This document shows, piece by piece, positions 52,660 through 61,900 of a stretch of DNA of 64,000 nt. This DNA is from an uncultured Massilia sp. (GTDB taxonomy: Bacteria > Pseudomonadota > Gammaproteobacteria > Burkholderiales > Burkholderiaceae_D): assembly GCA_913778765.1 (NCBI GenBank), contig CAJYXO010000122.1, positions 1 to 64,000 of the forward strand. The letters are read 5' to 3'. Numbering within the stretch: the first letter of the stretch is position 1; each line of letters begins with the position of its first letter. The notes below the pieces were generated by a model. The model was not told where the DNA came from and made no database searches. It saw only the letters and a program-made list of their open reading frames with translations. A program made the position numbers and the translations under genes.

Positions 52660-54120
52660 TTACTGCTTCGGCAACCCACCCAGCAGCGCCGCCAGCTTCT
52701 GCTTCGGCTTGGCCGATACCACCGGCACGGCTTCCGCCGGATCCTTGCGCGGCGCGGCCGACGGTTCGTAAGGTTTCAGGAACCACGGGTCGATCTTCTC
52801 GCGGCGCGGTGCGCCCGGGCCGCGCGGACCGCGTTCGCCGCCACGATCGCCGCGCTCGAAGCTGCGCGTACCGTCGCTCTGACGGCGTCCGCTGCTGCCG
52901 CGGTCGCCGGAACGCTCGCTGCCGCCCGAACGGCCCGGCGCGAAGCCGGTCAGCTCGCCGCGCGTGATGGTCTGCTTGATCAGCTTCTCGATATCGACCA
53001 GCAGGCGCTCGTCCTTGTCCGAGTAGACCGACAGCGCATCGCCGGTGGCGCCGGCGCGGCCGGTGCGGCCGATGCGGTGCACGTAGTCCTCGGCGTTGTA
53101 CGGCAGGTCGTAGTTGATCACGCAAGGCAGGTCGGTGATGTCGAGGCCGCGCGCGGCGACGTCGGTGGCGACCAGCACGTCGATCTGGCCGTTCTTGAAG
53201 GCGTCGAGTGCGGCGATGCGCTCCTGCTGGGTCTTGTCGCCGTGGATCGCGGAAGCCTTGATGCCGGCCTGCTCCAGGTAGCGCGACAGGCGCGAGGCGC
53301 CGATCTTGGTATTCGAGAACACCAGCACCTGCTTCAGGTCGCGCGAGCGGATCAGGTGCTCGACCACGTCGCGCTTCTGCTCTTCCGCCACCTTGTACAG
53401 CACCTGGGTGATCGAGGTGTTGGTGGCGTTGCTGCGCGCGACTTCGATGGTCAGCGGGTCGGTCAGGAAGCTGGACGCCAGCTTCTTGATCTCGGGCGAG
53501 AAGGTGGCCGAGAACATCAGGTTCTGGCGCTTCTTCGGCAGCAGGTTGATGATGCGCTGCAGGTCGGGCAGGAAGCCCATGTCGAGCATGCGGTCGGCTT
53601 CGTCCATCACCAGCATCTGCACCTGCGCCAGGCTGATGTTTTTCTGTTCGACGTGGTCCAGCAGGCGGCCCGGGGTCGCGATCACGATCTCGACGCCGCG
53701 GCGCAATATTTCGGTCTGCGGCTTCATGTCCATGCCACCGAAGACGACGGTGGAGCGCAGCGGCGTGTGCTGGGCGTAGTTCTTGACGTTGTCGGCGACC
53801 TGGATCGCCAGTTCGCGGGTCGGGCACAGGACCAGGGCGCGCACGGCGTGGCGCGCCGGCGACATGCTGGTGTTCGCATGCGGCAGCAGGTTCTGGATGA
53901 TCGGCAGCGAGAAGCTGGCGGTCTTGCCGGTGCCGGTCTGGGCCGCGCCCATGACGTCGCGGCCCTGCAGCACCACGGGAATGGCCTTGGCCTGGATCGG
54001 GGTCGGATGGACATAGCCCTGGTCCGACAGTGCGCGCTGGATCTCAGGCGCCAGACCGAAATCGGCAAAGCGCACGGTCGGCGCGCCGCCAGCATCATTG
54101 GTGGTCGGGGTTTCTGACAT
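52660..54120 (-). CDS. rhlE: DEAD-box RNA helicase, RhlE type
   Basis: A 486-residue ATP-dependent RNA helicase. The Q motif (FADFGLAPEIQRAL and PTPIQAKAIP) is followed by motif I AQTGTGKT, PTRELAIQV, TPGRLLDHV, DEAD, SAT, and the C-terminal RecA motifs VATDVAARGLDI and HRIGRTGR. The tail (from about residue 385) is rich in Gly, Arg and Ser and lacks a DbpA-type RNA-binding domain, which fits RhlE. ATG 54120 gives the standard N-terminus. Such helicases help ribosome assembly and RNA turnover in the cold. Confidence 0.9.
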   Translation of the reverse strand: MSETPTTNDAGGAPTVRFADFGLAPEIQRALSDQGYVHPTPIQAKAIPVVLQGRDVMGAAQTGTGKTASFSLPIIQNLLPHANTSMSPARHAVRALVLCPTRELAIQVADNVKNYAQHTPLRSTVVFGGMDMKPQTEILRRGVEIVIATPGRLLDHVEQKNISLAQVQMLVMDEADRMLDMGFLPDLQRIINLLPKKRQNLMFSATFSPEIKKLASSFLTDPLTIEVARSNATNTSITQVLYKVAEEQKRDVVEHLIRSRDLKQVLVFSNTKIGASRLSRYLEQAGIKASAIHGDKTQQERIAALDAFKNGQIDVLVATDVAARGLDITDLPCVINYDLPYNAEDYVHRIGRTGRAGATGDALSVYSDKDERLLVDIEKLIKQTITRGELTGFAPGRSGGSERSGDRGSSGRRQSDGTRSFERGDRGGERGPRGPGAPRREKIDPWFLKPYEPSAAPRKDPAEAVPVVSAKPKQKLAALLGGLPKQ

Positions 54121-54312
54121 TTCTTCTTTCGGGCGTAATAAGAGTTGCGTTCTACGGCCAAGCGGCCCTGGCATGGCCAACGCGGGAACTTCCGAAGGTA
54201 AGTGACGCGCCTCGCGGCGTGCGCTGCGGCGGCGGCTTGGACGGACGTAGAGATACTAAACCGCGCTCAATTTACCTCAAATCCACCCCTCTGTATATGA
54301 ATTCCTGCACTT

Positions 54313-54588
54313 TTGGGCCTGCTTGCCCGGGTTTTGCGCGCTTTTCTCTTTACATTCCTTTACGCGGCTTTACGCTTTCCGCCCTCGCCCGGCGCCGGCG
54401 GCGCCGTCAGCGATGCCGAGCAGGCGGCCTACGAAAAGAAACAAGCGAGCGATTCGACATCCGGCACGCAAAAGCCGGCGCACCAGAAAGACCCGATGCA
54501 CAAACTGGCCCACGCCCTGCACCTGCTGAAGGCCTATGCGGACAACGGCAATGACACGGACAGCGTCAGCGTCAGCGTCGAAGCCTAA
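54313..54588 (+). CDS. Possible small protein of unknown function
   Basis: A weak candidate of 91 residues starting at TTG, with a hydrophobic start (LLARVLRAFLFTFLYAALRF) that could be a signal or anchor. A polar, charged rest ends DNGNDTDSVSVSVEA. No good ribosome site is seen. The 190 bases before it hold only the helicase promoter region (complement) and no other credible gene, so the 470-base gap is otherwise empty. If it is not a gene, I see nothing else coding here. Confidence 0.3.
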   Translation: MGLLARVLRAFLFTFLYAALRFPPSPGAGGAVSDAEQAAYEKKQASDSTSGTQKPAHQKDPMHKLAHALHLLKAYADNGNDTDSVSVSVEA

Positions 54589-54589
54589 C

Positions 54590-55207
54590 TCAGGACGTAA
54601 TCAGCCCATGCTCATCGAGCACGTCGTGCAGCAGCTCGAGCCGGATCATCGGGTTGTCCAGCATGAGCATGTTCTGCTTCTGCTGGTTCGGCAGCGGCAA
54701 TAGTTCGCACCAGCGGTTGGCGACCCAGCCGCAATCGTCCAGGCGGAATGGCGGCTGCACCGGCCAGCGGCTCTGCGGCACGTCGTGCAGCGAGCCCAGC
54801 ACACGGTCGAGGGCGTCGGCCGCACCTTTCAGGTCGGATGGAATGCGCACCGCGTGGTCGTCTTCCAGCAGTTCGGCTTCGGCCATCCACAAGCCGTTGC
54901 TGCGGCGTTCGCTGCCGGTCACCTGGAAGCGCGAGCCGCCGCGGCACACCACCTGCAGCAGGCCCGGCGTGGACGCCGTGGTGTCCTGCACCGACGCCAG
55001 CGTGCCCGATCCGGCAAAGCGCTCCAGCCCTTCGGGCGTACGGACTTCCTGGCCATGCGTCAGCAGCACCACGCCGAACGGCGCGTCCTCGGTCAGGCAA
55101 TGGCTGATCATGTCCAGGTAGCGGACCTCGAAGATCTGCAGCGGCAACACGCCATCCGGAAACAGGACCGTGCTGAGCGGGAACAGAGGTAGGGAGATCG
55201 TGGCCAT
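54590..55207 (-). CDS. Lon N-terminal (substrate-binding) domain protein
   Basis: A 205-residue protein consisting of the LON substrate-binding domain only, without ATPase or protease parts. Seen: ISLPLFPLSTVLFPDGVLPL and QIFEVRYLDMISHCL, the domain's opening strand and helix, then FGVVLLTHGQEV. Stand-alone versions are widespread in proteobacteria and their role is not well established. ATG 55207 is preferred over the longer in-frame start because MATISLPLF matches the family start. Confidence 0.85.
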   Translation of the reverse strand: MATISLPLFPLSTVLFPDGVLPLQIFEVRYLDMISHCLTEDAPFGVVLLTHGQEVRTPEGLERFAGSGTLASVQDTTASTPGLLQVVCRGGSRFQVTGSERRSNGLWMAEAELLEDDHAVRIPSDLKGAADALDRVLGSLHDVPQSRWPVQPPFRLDDCGWVANRWCELLPLPNQQKQNMLMLDNPMIRLELLHDVLDEHGLITS

Positions 55208-55249
55208 GCGCGCATCATGACAGATTCGCCGCGCGGGACGGAGCACGAT

Positions 55250-55726
55250 TCAATCGTCCGGGCCCTGTATCGGCAAGCCCCGAACGGCCTCGACGAACGC
55301 CGTGAAACGCCAGCGCAATCGGGCCCATCCGGGGTCGGGCTGGGGCAGCACCTGCACCGTCACTGTCGAGGCCGGCGCCAGGTCGGAGGCGTAGGGAAAA
55401 TCGCCGGCCTGCTCGAAGGGCAGGCGCACCGTGTGGCCCGGCAGCACCAGCACCTGGCCGAACACGTGCGGCACGACGTCGCGGTTCCGCAGCAGCAGCA
55501 CGTCGCGCACGCCCAGCGTCAGGCGGACCGCGGCCGGCACCGGCGTGGCCCCGGCCCGGTCGCGCAGCACTTGCGACCCATGCGGAAATTCAAGCAGGCG
55601 TTCGCGCGTGGGATAGTGCAGCGGCGCCACGGCGGCCCACAGCAGCGCGGCGCACAGGATCGCCGCCAGCGTCCATTGCAGGCGGCGCAGCAGGCTGACA
55701 CTGTGGGTGGGTTCGGAGGCGTGCAT
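55250..55726 (-). CDS. Anchored periplasmic protein, cupredoxin-like (uncertain)
   Basis: A 158-residue protein with one N-terminal membrane helix (WTLAAILCAALLWAAVAPL) and a periplasmic beta-rich domain. The text VLLLRNRDVVPHVFGQVLVL, then FEQAGDFPYASD, resembles a cupredoxin fold around the copper loop. The usual loop cysteine is absent, so a copper role is doubtful. The ATG at 55726 is chosen because the longer frame adds a non-conserved stretch; neither start has a strong ribosome site. It faces away from the CHASE kinase across about 150 bases. Confidence 0.55.
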   Translation of the reverse strand: MHASEPTHSVSLLRRLQWTLAAILCAALLWAAVAPLHYPTRERLLEFPHGSQVLRDRAGATPVPAAVRLTLGVRDVLLLRNRDVVPHVFGQVLVLPGHTVRLPFEQAGDFPYASDLAPASTVTVQVLPQPDPGWARLRWRFTAFVEAVRGLPIQGPDD

Positions 55727-55874
55727 GGGAATAAGGTGGCGAGTGCCATAATTGTAGCTGGAGCAACACCGGCCCGCCAACGGCACGACATGTTGTGCGC
55801 CTTGCAATGCCATGCACGGGTATGCTACGCCGGACACCACGCCCTTGTGCGTGCCCTTGCCGCGCTCACCCTAC

Positions 55875-58151
55875 ATGCCGCTTTCCGACCAGTCCACCCA
55901 GCCCGAGTCCCCCCGCCGCCAGGCCGCCATTCCCCTGCTGATGGCGGCGCTGGTGTTCCTGGGGGCCATGATCGTGACCTACATGGTGGCGGACAACGTC
56001 GAAAGGAATGCCGAGAGCGATCTCGAAAGCACGTTCAACTACCGTGCGCGCGACCTCTCGGCGGCGCTGGTGCGGCGCATGGCCGTCTACGAACAGGTGC
56101 TGCAGGGCGCGCGCGGCTTCCTGCGCGGCTCGGTCGACGTCAGCCAGCGCGACTTCGCCGAGTATTACGGCGTGCTGCGCCTGGACCAGCGCTTCCCCGG
56201 CATCGAGGCGATCGGCATCGCCACCATCATCCCGCCGGCGCGGCTGCCCGCCCACATCGCCGCGATGCGCGCCGCCGGCTTCCCGGACTACGAGGTCAAG
56301 CCGCCCGGCCCGCGCGACCTCTACACGTCGATCACCCATATCCAGCCTTTCGAGGGCCGCAACCTGCGCGCCTTCGGCTACGACATGTACAGCGAACCGG
56401 TACGGCGCGCGGCGATGGAAACGGCGCGCGACAGCGGCGCGGCGGCCGCCACCGGCCGCGTCACGCTGGTGCAGGAAGGCGCGCAGAACGTGCAGCCGGG
56501 CTTCCTGATGTACGTCCCGGTCTACCGCCACGACCTGCCGCACGACACCGTGGCGGAGCGCCGCAGCGCCATCGCCGGCTGGGTCTATGCGCCCTTCCGC
56601 ATGCACGACCTGATGCGCGGACTGGGGGGCACGCAGGCCGCCGACCTCGAGGTCGAGATCTACGACGGCGCCCGGCCGACGGATGCCAGCCTGCTGTACC
56701 GCTCGCCCGGCGCGCGTCCGCACGGCGCCAGGTCGATGTTCTCGTACAGTGAGGTGCTCACGCCGGCCGGCCGCACCTGGACCCTGGCGATCCGCTCCGC
56801 GCCACGTTTCGACGCCGCGCTCGACAAGCGCCCTACCGCCCTGATCGCCGCGACGGGTCTCGGCCTCGGCCTGCTGCTCAGTCTCGTGGTGTGGCTGCTG
56901 GCCACCGAACGCCGCCGCGCCCTGCAGGTGGCGGACGGCATGACGCTCGAGCTGCGCAAATCGCGCGACCGCATCGACACCGAGCGCCAGCGCATCCGCC
57001 TGATCCTGCAGAACGCCTACGACGCCTTCCTCGCGATCGGCCCGGACGGCCGCGTCACCGACTGGAATGCCCAGGCCACCACCCTGTTCGGCTGGCAGGA
57101 GGAAGAAGCGCTGGGGCGCGAAGCCATCGAGCTGATCACCGCGCCCGAATGGCGCGAGCGCTGGCGCAGCCATTTCACGGCCTTCATGGCGCGCGGCGAA
57201 TGCGCGCTGCTGGCCGCGCCGACGGAAATCAAGCTGGCCGACCGCCACGGCCGCGAGCTCGCGGTCGAGATCGCGGTCACCGCCCTGCCCCAGCCCGGGG
57301 GCTTCGCCGCCGTCGCCTTCGTGCGCGACATCCGGCCGCGCAAGGAAGCGGAAGAACGCGAGCGCCAGCGCCAGCAGCGCCTCGACGAAGCGCGCCTCGC
57401 CCTCAACCGCTCGCAGAAGCTGGAAGCGGTGGGCAAGCTGACCGGCGGCGTCGCGCACGACTTCAACAATATCCTGCACATCATCAGCGCCAACGTGCAG
57501 CTCATGATGCGCAACGAAGAGAGCAGCCGCAAGCGCCTGCTCAGCATCATGGATGCGGTCGAACGCGGAAAGAAGCTGGCCGCGCAGCTGCTGGCCTTCG
57601 CACGCCGCCAGCCGCTGCACCCCAGCGTGGTCAGCCCGGCGCAACTGATCGAGCGCATGGACAGCCTGCTGCACCGCGCGGCCGGCGACGCCATCCAGAT
57701 CCGCTTCGCGATCCCGGACACGCTGTGGAACATCCTGGTCGACCCGAACCAGCTCGAGAACGTGCTGCTCAACCTGGTGATCAATGCGCGCGACGCCATG
57801 CACAACGAAGGCCGCATCACGATCGCCCTCGACAACGTCCGCGTCGACGACGACAGCGACCTGGCGAACGCCAACATCCGGCCGGGCGAGTACGTGAAGA
57901 TCGCGGTCAGCGACACCGGCAGCGGGATGCCGCCGGAAGTCATGGAACGCGCCTTCGAGCCGTTCTACACGACCAAGCCCGAAGGCAAGGGCACCGGCCT
58001 GGGGCTGTCGATGGCGCACGGCTTCGTCAAGCAGAGCGGCGGCCATATCCGCCTGGCCAGCGCGCTGGGCGAAGGCACCACGGTCATCATCTACCTGCCG
58101 CGCGCGCTGCAGGCCGTGCCCGACCCGCTGTACCTCCCGACCCCGCACTGA
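55875..58151 (+). CDS. CHASE-domain sensor histidine kinase with PAS
   Basis: A 758-residue membrane sensor kinase. A first helix (LLMAALVFLGAMIVTYMVAD, near residue 17) precedes an extracytoplasmic CHASE domain (about 45-290, with LDQRFPGIEAIGIATIIPPA and FLMYVPVYRHD). A second helix follows (near 320-345), then a PAS domain (about 375-500) and HisKA with H528 in GGVAHDFNNILHIISANVQL. The HATPase ends the protein (NLVINARDAMH, GTGLGLSMAHGFV). There is no receiver domain and no response-regulator gene adjacent. CHASE domains sense small ligands; the ligand is unknown. An in-frame ATG at 55812 would add 21 residues. The kinase core resembles that of the LOV kinase 3 kb upstream. Confidence 0.9.
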   Translation: MPLSDQSTQPESPRRQAAIPLLMAALVFLGAMIVTYMVADNVERNAESDLESTFNYRARDLSAALVRRMAVYEQVLQGARGFLRGSVDVSQRDFAEYYGVLRLDQRFPGIEAIGIATIIPPARLPAHIAAMRAAGFPDYEVKPPGPRDLYTSITHIQPFEGRNLRAFGYDMYSEPVRRAAMETARDSGAAAATGRVTLVQEGAQNVQPGFLMYVPVYRHDLPHDTVAERRSAIAGWVYAPFRMHDLMRGLGGTQAADLEVEIYDGARPTDASLLYRSPGARPHGARSMFSYSEVLTPAGRTWTLAIRSAPRFDAALDKRPTALIAATGLGLGLLLSLVVWLLATERRRALQVADGMTLELRKSRDRIDTERQRIRLILQNAYDAFLAIGPDGRVTDWNAQATTLFGWQEEEALGREAIELITAPEWRERWRSHFTAFMARGECALLAAPTEIKLADRHGRELAVEIAVTALPQPGGFAAVAFVRDIRPRKEAEERERQRQQRLDEARLALNRSQKLEAVGKLTGGVAHDFNNILHIISANVQLMMRNEESSRKRLLSIMDAVERGKKLAAQLLAFARRQPLHPSVVSPAQLIERMDSLLHRAAGDAIQIRFAIPDTLWNILVDPNQLENVLLNLVINARDAMHNEGRITIALDNVRVDDDSDLANANIRPGEYVKIAVSDTGSGMPPEVMERAFEPFYTTKPEGKGTGLGLSMAHGFVKQSGGHIRLASALGEGTTVIIYLPRALQAVPDPLYLPTPH

Positions 58152-58190
58152 AAGGCGACCCCGTGACGCAGCGCACCGTCCCGGCGGAAG

Positions 58191-58220
58191 GCGGCTTCGA
58201 CCACACGCTGGCGAAGCCGC
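58191..58220. terminator. Hairpin between convergent kinase and zipper genes
   Basis: GCGGCTTCG (58191-58199) pairs perfectly with CGAAGCCGC (58212-58220) around a 12-nt loop. It lies between two stop codons of convergent genes. No T-run follows. Confidence 0.45.
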
Positions 58221-58232
58221 GAAGCTGGAACC

Positions 58233-58676
58233 TTAGTTGCGCACCAGGCGGCCTTGCAGCACGCGCACGTGCTCGCCGTTGCCGAAGCGCGGACGGCCCT
58301 GCTCGGTGAAGGTGCGGTAGCCGCCTTTCGCCATCCTCACGCGCACGTCGGTATAAGTCACCGCGTGCATGTTGCGCTCGACGCGGTTGCCGGCATAGGC
58401 GCCGCCGACGGCGCCGGCGATGGTAGCCAGGGTGCGGCCGTTGCCGCTGCCGATCTGGTTGCCCAGCAGGCCGCCGACCACGGCGCCGCCGCCGGCGCCC
58501 AGGCCGCTGGCGCGCTCGGCGGCGCGTTCATAGGTGTGGTTCGACACCACGGTGCCGCAGTTGGCGCATTGCGGCGCACGGTGGCCCTGGGGTGCGGCCT
58601 GGGCCGCCAGCGGCGCGGCGCCGGCAATGGCGGCAGCGAGGGCGAGACGGCTGGCGATGGTCGAGAATGCTTTCAT
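58233..58676 (-). CDS. Glycine-zipper 2TM outer-membrane protein
   Basis: A 147-residue exported protein. A signal peptide (LALAAAIAGAAPLAAQAAPQ) is followed by a short Cys pair (CANCG) and the glycine-zipper 2TM domain (GAGGGAVVGGLLGNQIGSGN, then AGAVGGAYAGNRVE). A C-terminal beta part ends with TEQGRPRFGNGEHVRVLQGR. This is the Rickettsia 17-kDa surface antigen-like layout. Here the cysteine after the signal is not in a clear lipobox, so lipidation is doubtful. Role: probably envelope structure or stress. Confidence 0.85.
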   Translation of the reverse strand: MKAFSTIASRLALAAAIAGAAPLAAQAAPQGHRAPQCANCGTVVSNHTYERAAERASGLGAGGGAVVGGLLGNQIGSGNGRTLATIAGAVGGAYAGNRVERNMHAVTYTDVRVRMAKGGYRTFTEQGRPRFGNGEHVRVLQGRLVRN

Positions 58677-58894
58677 GATGTTCCCCTTCGGTATTGGTTT
58701 ATTGATCCTGTTGGGAACAGCCTAACGGCAACAGCCTGTTCCGGAAACACTAAAAGCGTATCAAATGCAAGTGCTTGTAACCGTGCCATTGCTCACATAT
58801 AAACACTCATGCCAAACGGGCTAGCCGGGTCGACAATTGTGTCGTCGAATCGGCGTGCCTCGCAACAGTTAGTGGCTGAATCGGGGGCATTTCC

Positions 58895-58923
58895 TTGACC
58901 CTGCACGGGGCTTCCACTAAGGT
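58895..58923 (+). promoter_or_regulatory. Sigma-70-like promoter before the triple fusion
   Basis: TTGACC (58895-58900) and TAAGGT (58918-58923) are spaced by exactly 17 bases, about 52 bases before the start codon at 58976. The rest of the 299-base gap (58677-58975) shows the minus-strand zipper gene's upstream region and nothing else I can name. Confidence 0.5.
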
Positions 58924-58975
58924 AGCGAGATGATCCAGGGAAACATCCCTCAAGCATTAACACTCTGAAAATCTC

Positions 58976-61900
58976 ATGCCAGACACCACGGTTGCACCGC
59001 TCAGCGAAGAGATCCAGCAGGTTGCCGGACAAGCCATGCAGCTGGCCCTCCAGCACATCGACGCCGGCCAGTTCGAGCAGGCCGCCACACTGTGCCGGGC
59101 CATCCTCGACATGCATCCCGGCCACGCCCAGGCGGCGTACCAGCTGGGCCTGCTGGAATGGCAGGCCGGCCGCCTGCCGGAAGCGGCAGCCCACCTGTCC
59201 GGCGCGATCCAGGCCGACCCCGCCGAAGCGGCGTACTGGCTGGCGTATATCGAAGTCCTGCTGAACGGCGTCGAACTGGCGGCCGCGCGCGAGACCATCG
59301 ACCTCGGCCGCCGCCATGGCCTGCGCGGCGCGGCCCTCGACGGCCTGTCGCAGCGCCTGACGCGGGCCGAGAACGGCATGCCCTCGCGCCAGGACGTCGA
59401 CGCGCTCAGCGCCCTGATCAAGCAGCGCCGCCTCGACGAGGCCGAGCACATGGCCCACGCCCTGACCGTCGACTGCCCGCGCCATCCCTACGGCTGGAAA
59501 ACGCTGGGCGTGATCCACCACATACGCGGCCACATCGAGCCGGCGGTGAAGGCGATGGCGAAGGCCGCGGAATGCGACCATGAGAACGCCGAGACCTACA
59601 GCAACCTCGGCCTGCTGCTGAAGGAAGCGCGCCGCCACGACGACGCCATCGTCTGCCTGCAGCGCGCGCTGGAACTGGACCCGAAGCGGGCCGACGCGCA
59701 CAACAACCTGGCCGTCACCCTGCTCGACATGAACCGCCTGGCCGAAGCCGAAGCCAGCGCGCGCGCCGCGGTCGCGATCGACCCGAAGAACGTGCTGGCC
59801 TGGAACACCATCGGCGTGGCCCTGATGGGCCAGAGCCGCATGGCCGGCGCCGTCGACGCCTACCGCCGCGTGCTCAAACTGCAGCCGGACAACGCGGGCG
59901 TGCACAGCAACATGCTGTTCGCGATGAGCCAGATGGAGACCATCGACGCCCGGGAACTGTTCAAGGAGCACCTGCGTTTCGCCGAGCGCGTCGAAGCGCC
60001 GCTGCGCAAGAAGTGGCGCGCCCACGCCAACGGCCGCGATCCGCAGCGCCCGCTGCGCGTCGGCTTCGTCTCGGGCGACCTGCGCCACCATGCGGTCGCC
60101 TCCTTCATCGAACCGATCTTCGAACGCCTGGCGGGCCGTCCCGGCGTGGCGATGTTCGCCTATCACAACCACGTCATCCTCGACGCCGTCAGCGCGCGCT
60201 TCAAGGGTTACATGGCGCAGTGGCTCGACGTCGTGGGCCTGGACGACGACGCGCTGGCGCAGCGCATCCGTGACGACGGCATCGACATCCTGGTCGACCT
60301 GTCCGGCCACACCGCGCACAACCGCCTGCCGGTATTCGCGCGCAAGCCGGCCCCGATCCAGCTCACCTGGATCGGCTATCCCGGCACCACCGGCCTGCAG
60401 GCCATGGATTACTACCTGACCGACCGTCACATCCTGCCACCGGGCCGGTTCGACCACCAGTTCACCGAGAAGCTGGCCTACCTGCCGGTGTCCGCGCCCT
60501 TCCAGCCGGAGCTGGATGCGGCCCCGATCAACGCGCTGCCGGCGCTGACCAATGGCTATATTACCTTCGGCAGCTTCAACCGCATCAGCAAGATCGGCCG
60601 CAACGTGGTCGCCACCTGGGGCAAGCTGCTGCGCGCGCTGCCGGATTCGAAGCTACTGCTGGGCGGCGTGCCGCCGGGCGACATCACCGAGCAGATGCTC
60701 GGCTGGCTTGCGGAAGAAGGCGTGGACGCCGCGCGCGTGCGCACCCATCCGCGCTGCCAGCTGAAGGACTACCTGGCTCTGCACAACCAGGTCGACATCA
60801 ACCTGGACGCCTTCCCCTACTCGGGCGGCACCACCACCCTGCATGCGCTGTGGATGGGCGTGCAGACCCTGACGCTGGCCGGCGATACCGCGGCCGGGCG
60901 CCAGACCGCCTGCATTCTCGAGCATATGCAGCTGCCGGAATACATCGCTCATGACCCCGAAGACTTCGTGCGCAAGGGCCTGGCCGCCTGCGCCGACCTG
61001 GCAAAGCTGGCGAACGAGCGCATCGGGATGCGCCTGCGCTTCGGTATGCCCTCGTCCGATTTCATGGGCCAGGTGGCAGACGGTGTCGAGCAGGCCATGC
61101 GCATGATGTGGCAGCGCTGGTGCGAGGGCCTGCCCGCCGCATCGATCGAGGTGCCGGGTGCGCAGCCGGAAGCCGCACAGCCGGAGGCCGCGCCCGAGCC
61201 GGCCCAGCCAGCCATCTACGTGACCCAGCCGGCCATGCCGCCGCTGCAGGACTTCGTCGCCTCGCTCGAACAGATCTGGGACAGCAAGTACCTGACCAAC
61301 GGCGGCCAGTTCCACCAACGCCTCGAGCAGCGCCTGTGCGAGCACCTCGGCGTCGAGCACATCTCCCTGTTCGCCAACGGCACGCTGGCGCTGATGACGG
61401 CGCTGCAGGCGCTCGGCATCGAGGGCGAAGTCATCACCACGCCCTACTCCTTCGTCGCCACCAGCCACGCGCTGCTGTGGAACGGTTTGAAGCCGGTGTT
61501 CGCGGACATCGATCCCGTCACCTTCAACCTCGATCCGGCCAAGATCGAAGCGGCGATCACCCCAAGCACGCGCGCGATCATGCCGGTGCACTGCTACGGC
61601 ACGCCCTGCGACGTCGAGCGCATCGACGCCATCGCGCGCAAGCACAACTTGAAAGTGATCTACGACGCCGCCCATGCCTTCGGCGTGCGCCAGGACGGCC
61701 GCAGCATCCTGCGCCACGGCGATCTGTCGGTGCTGAGCTTCCATGCGACCAAGGTGTTCAACACCTTCGAAGGCGGCGCCATCGTCTGCCGCGACGCCGC
61801 CATGAAGCGGCACATCGACCACCTGAAGAACTTCGGCATCGCCGACGAGGTGACGGTGGTGGCCGCCGGCATCAACGGCAAGATGCACGAGGTCAGCGCC

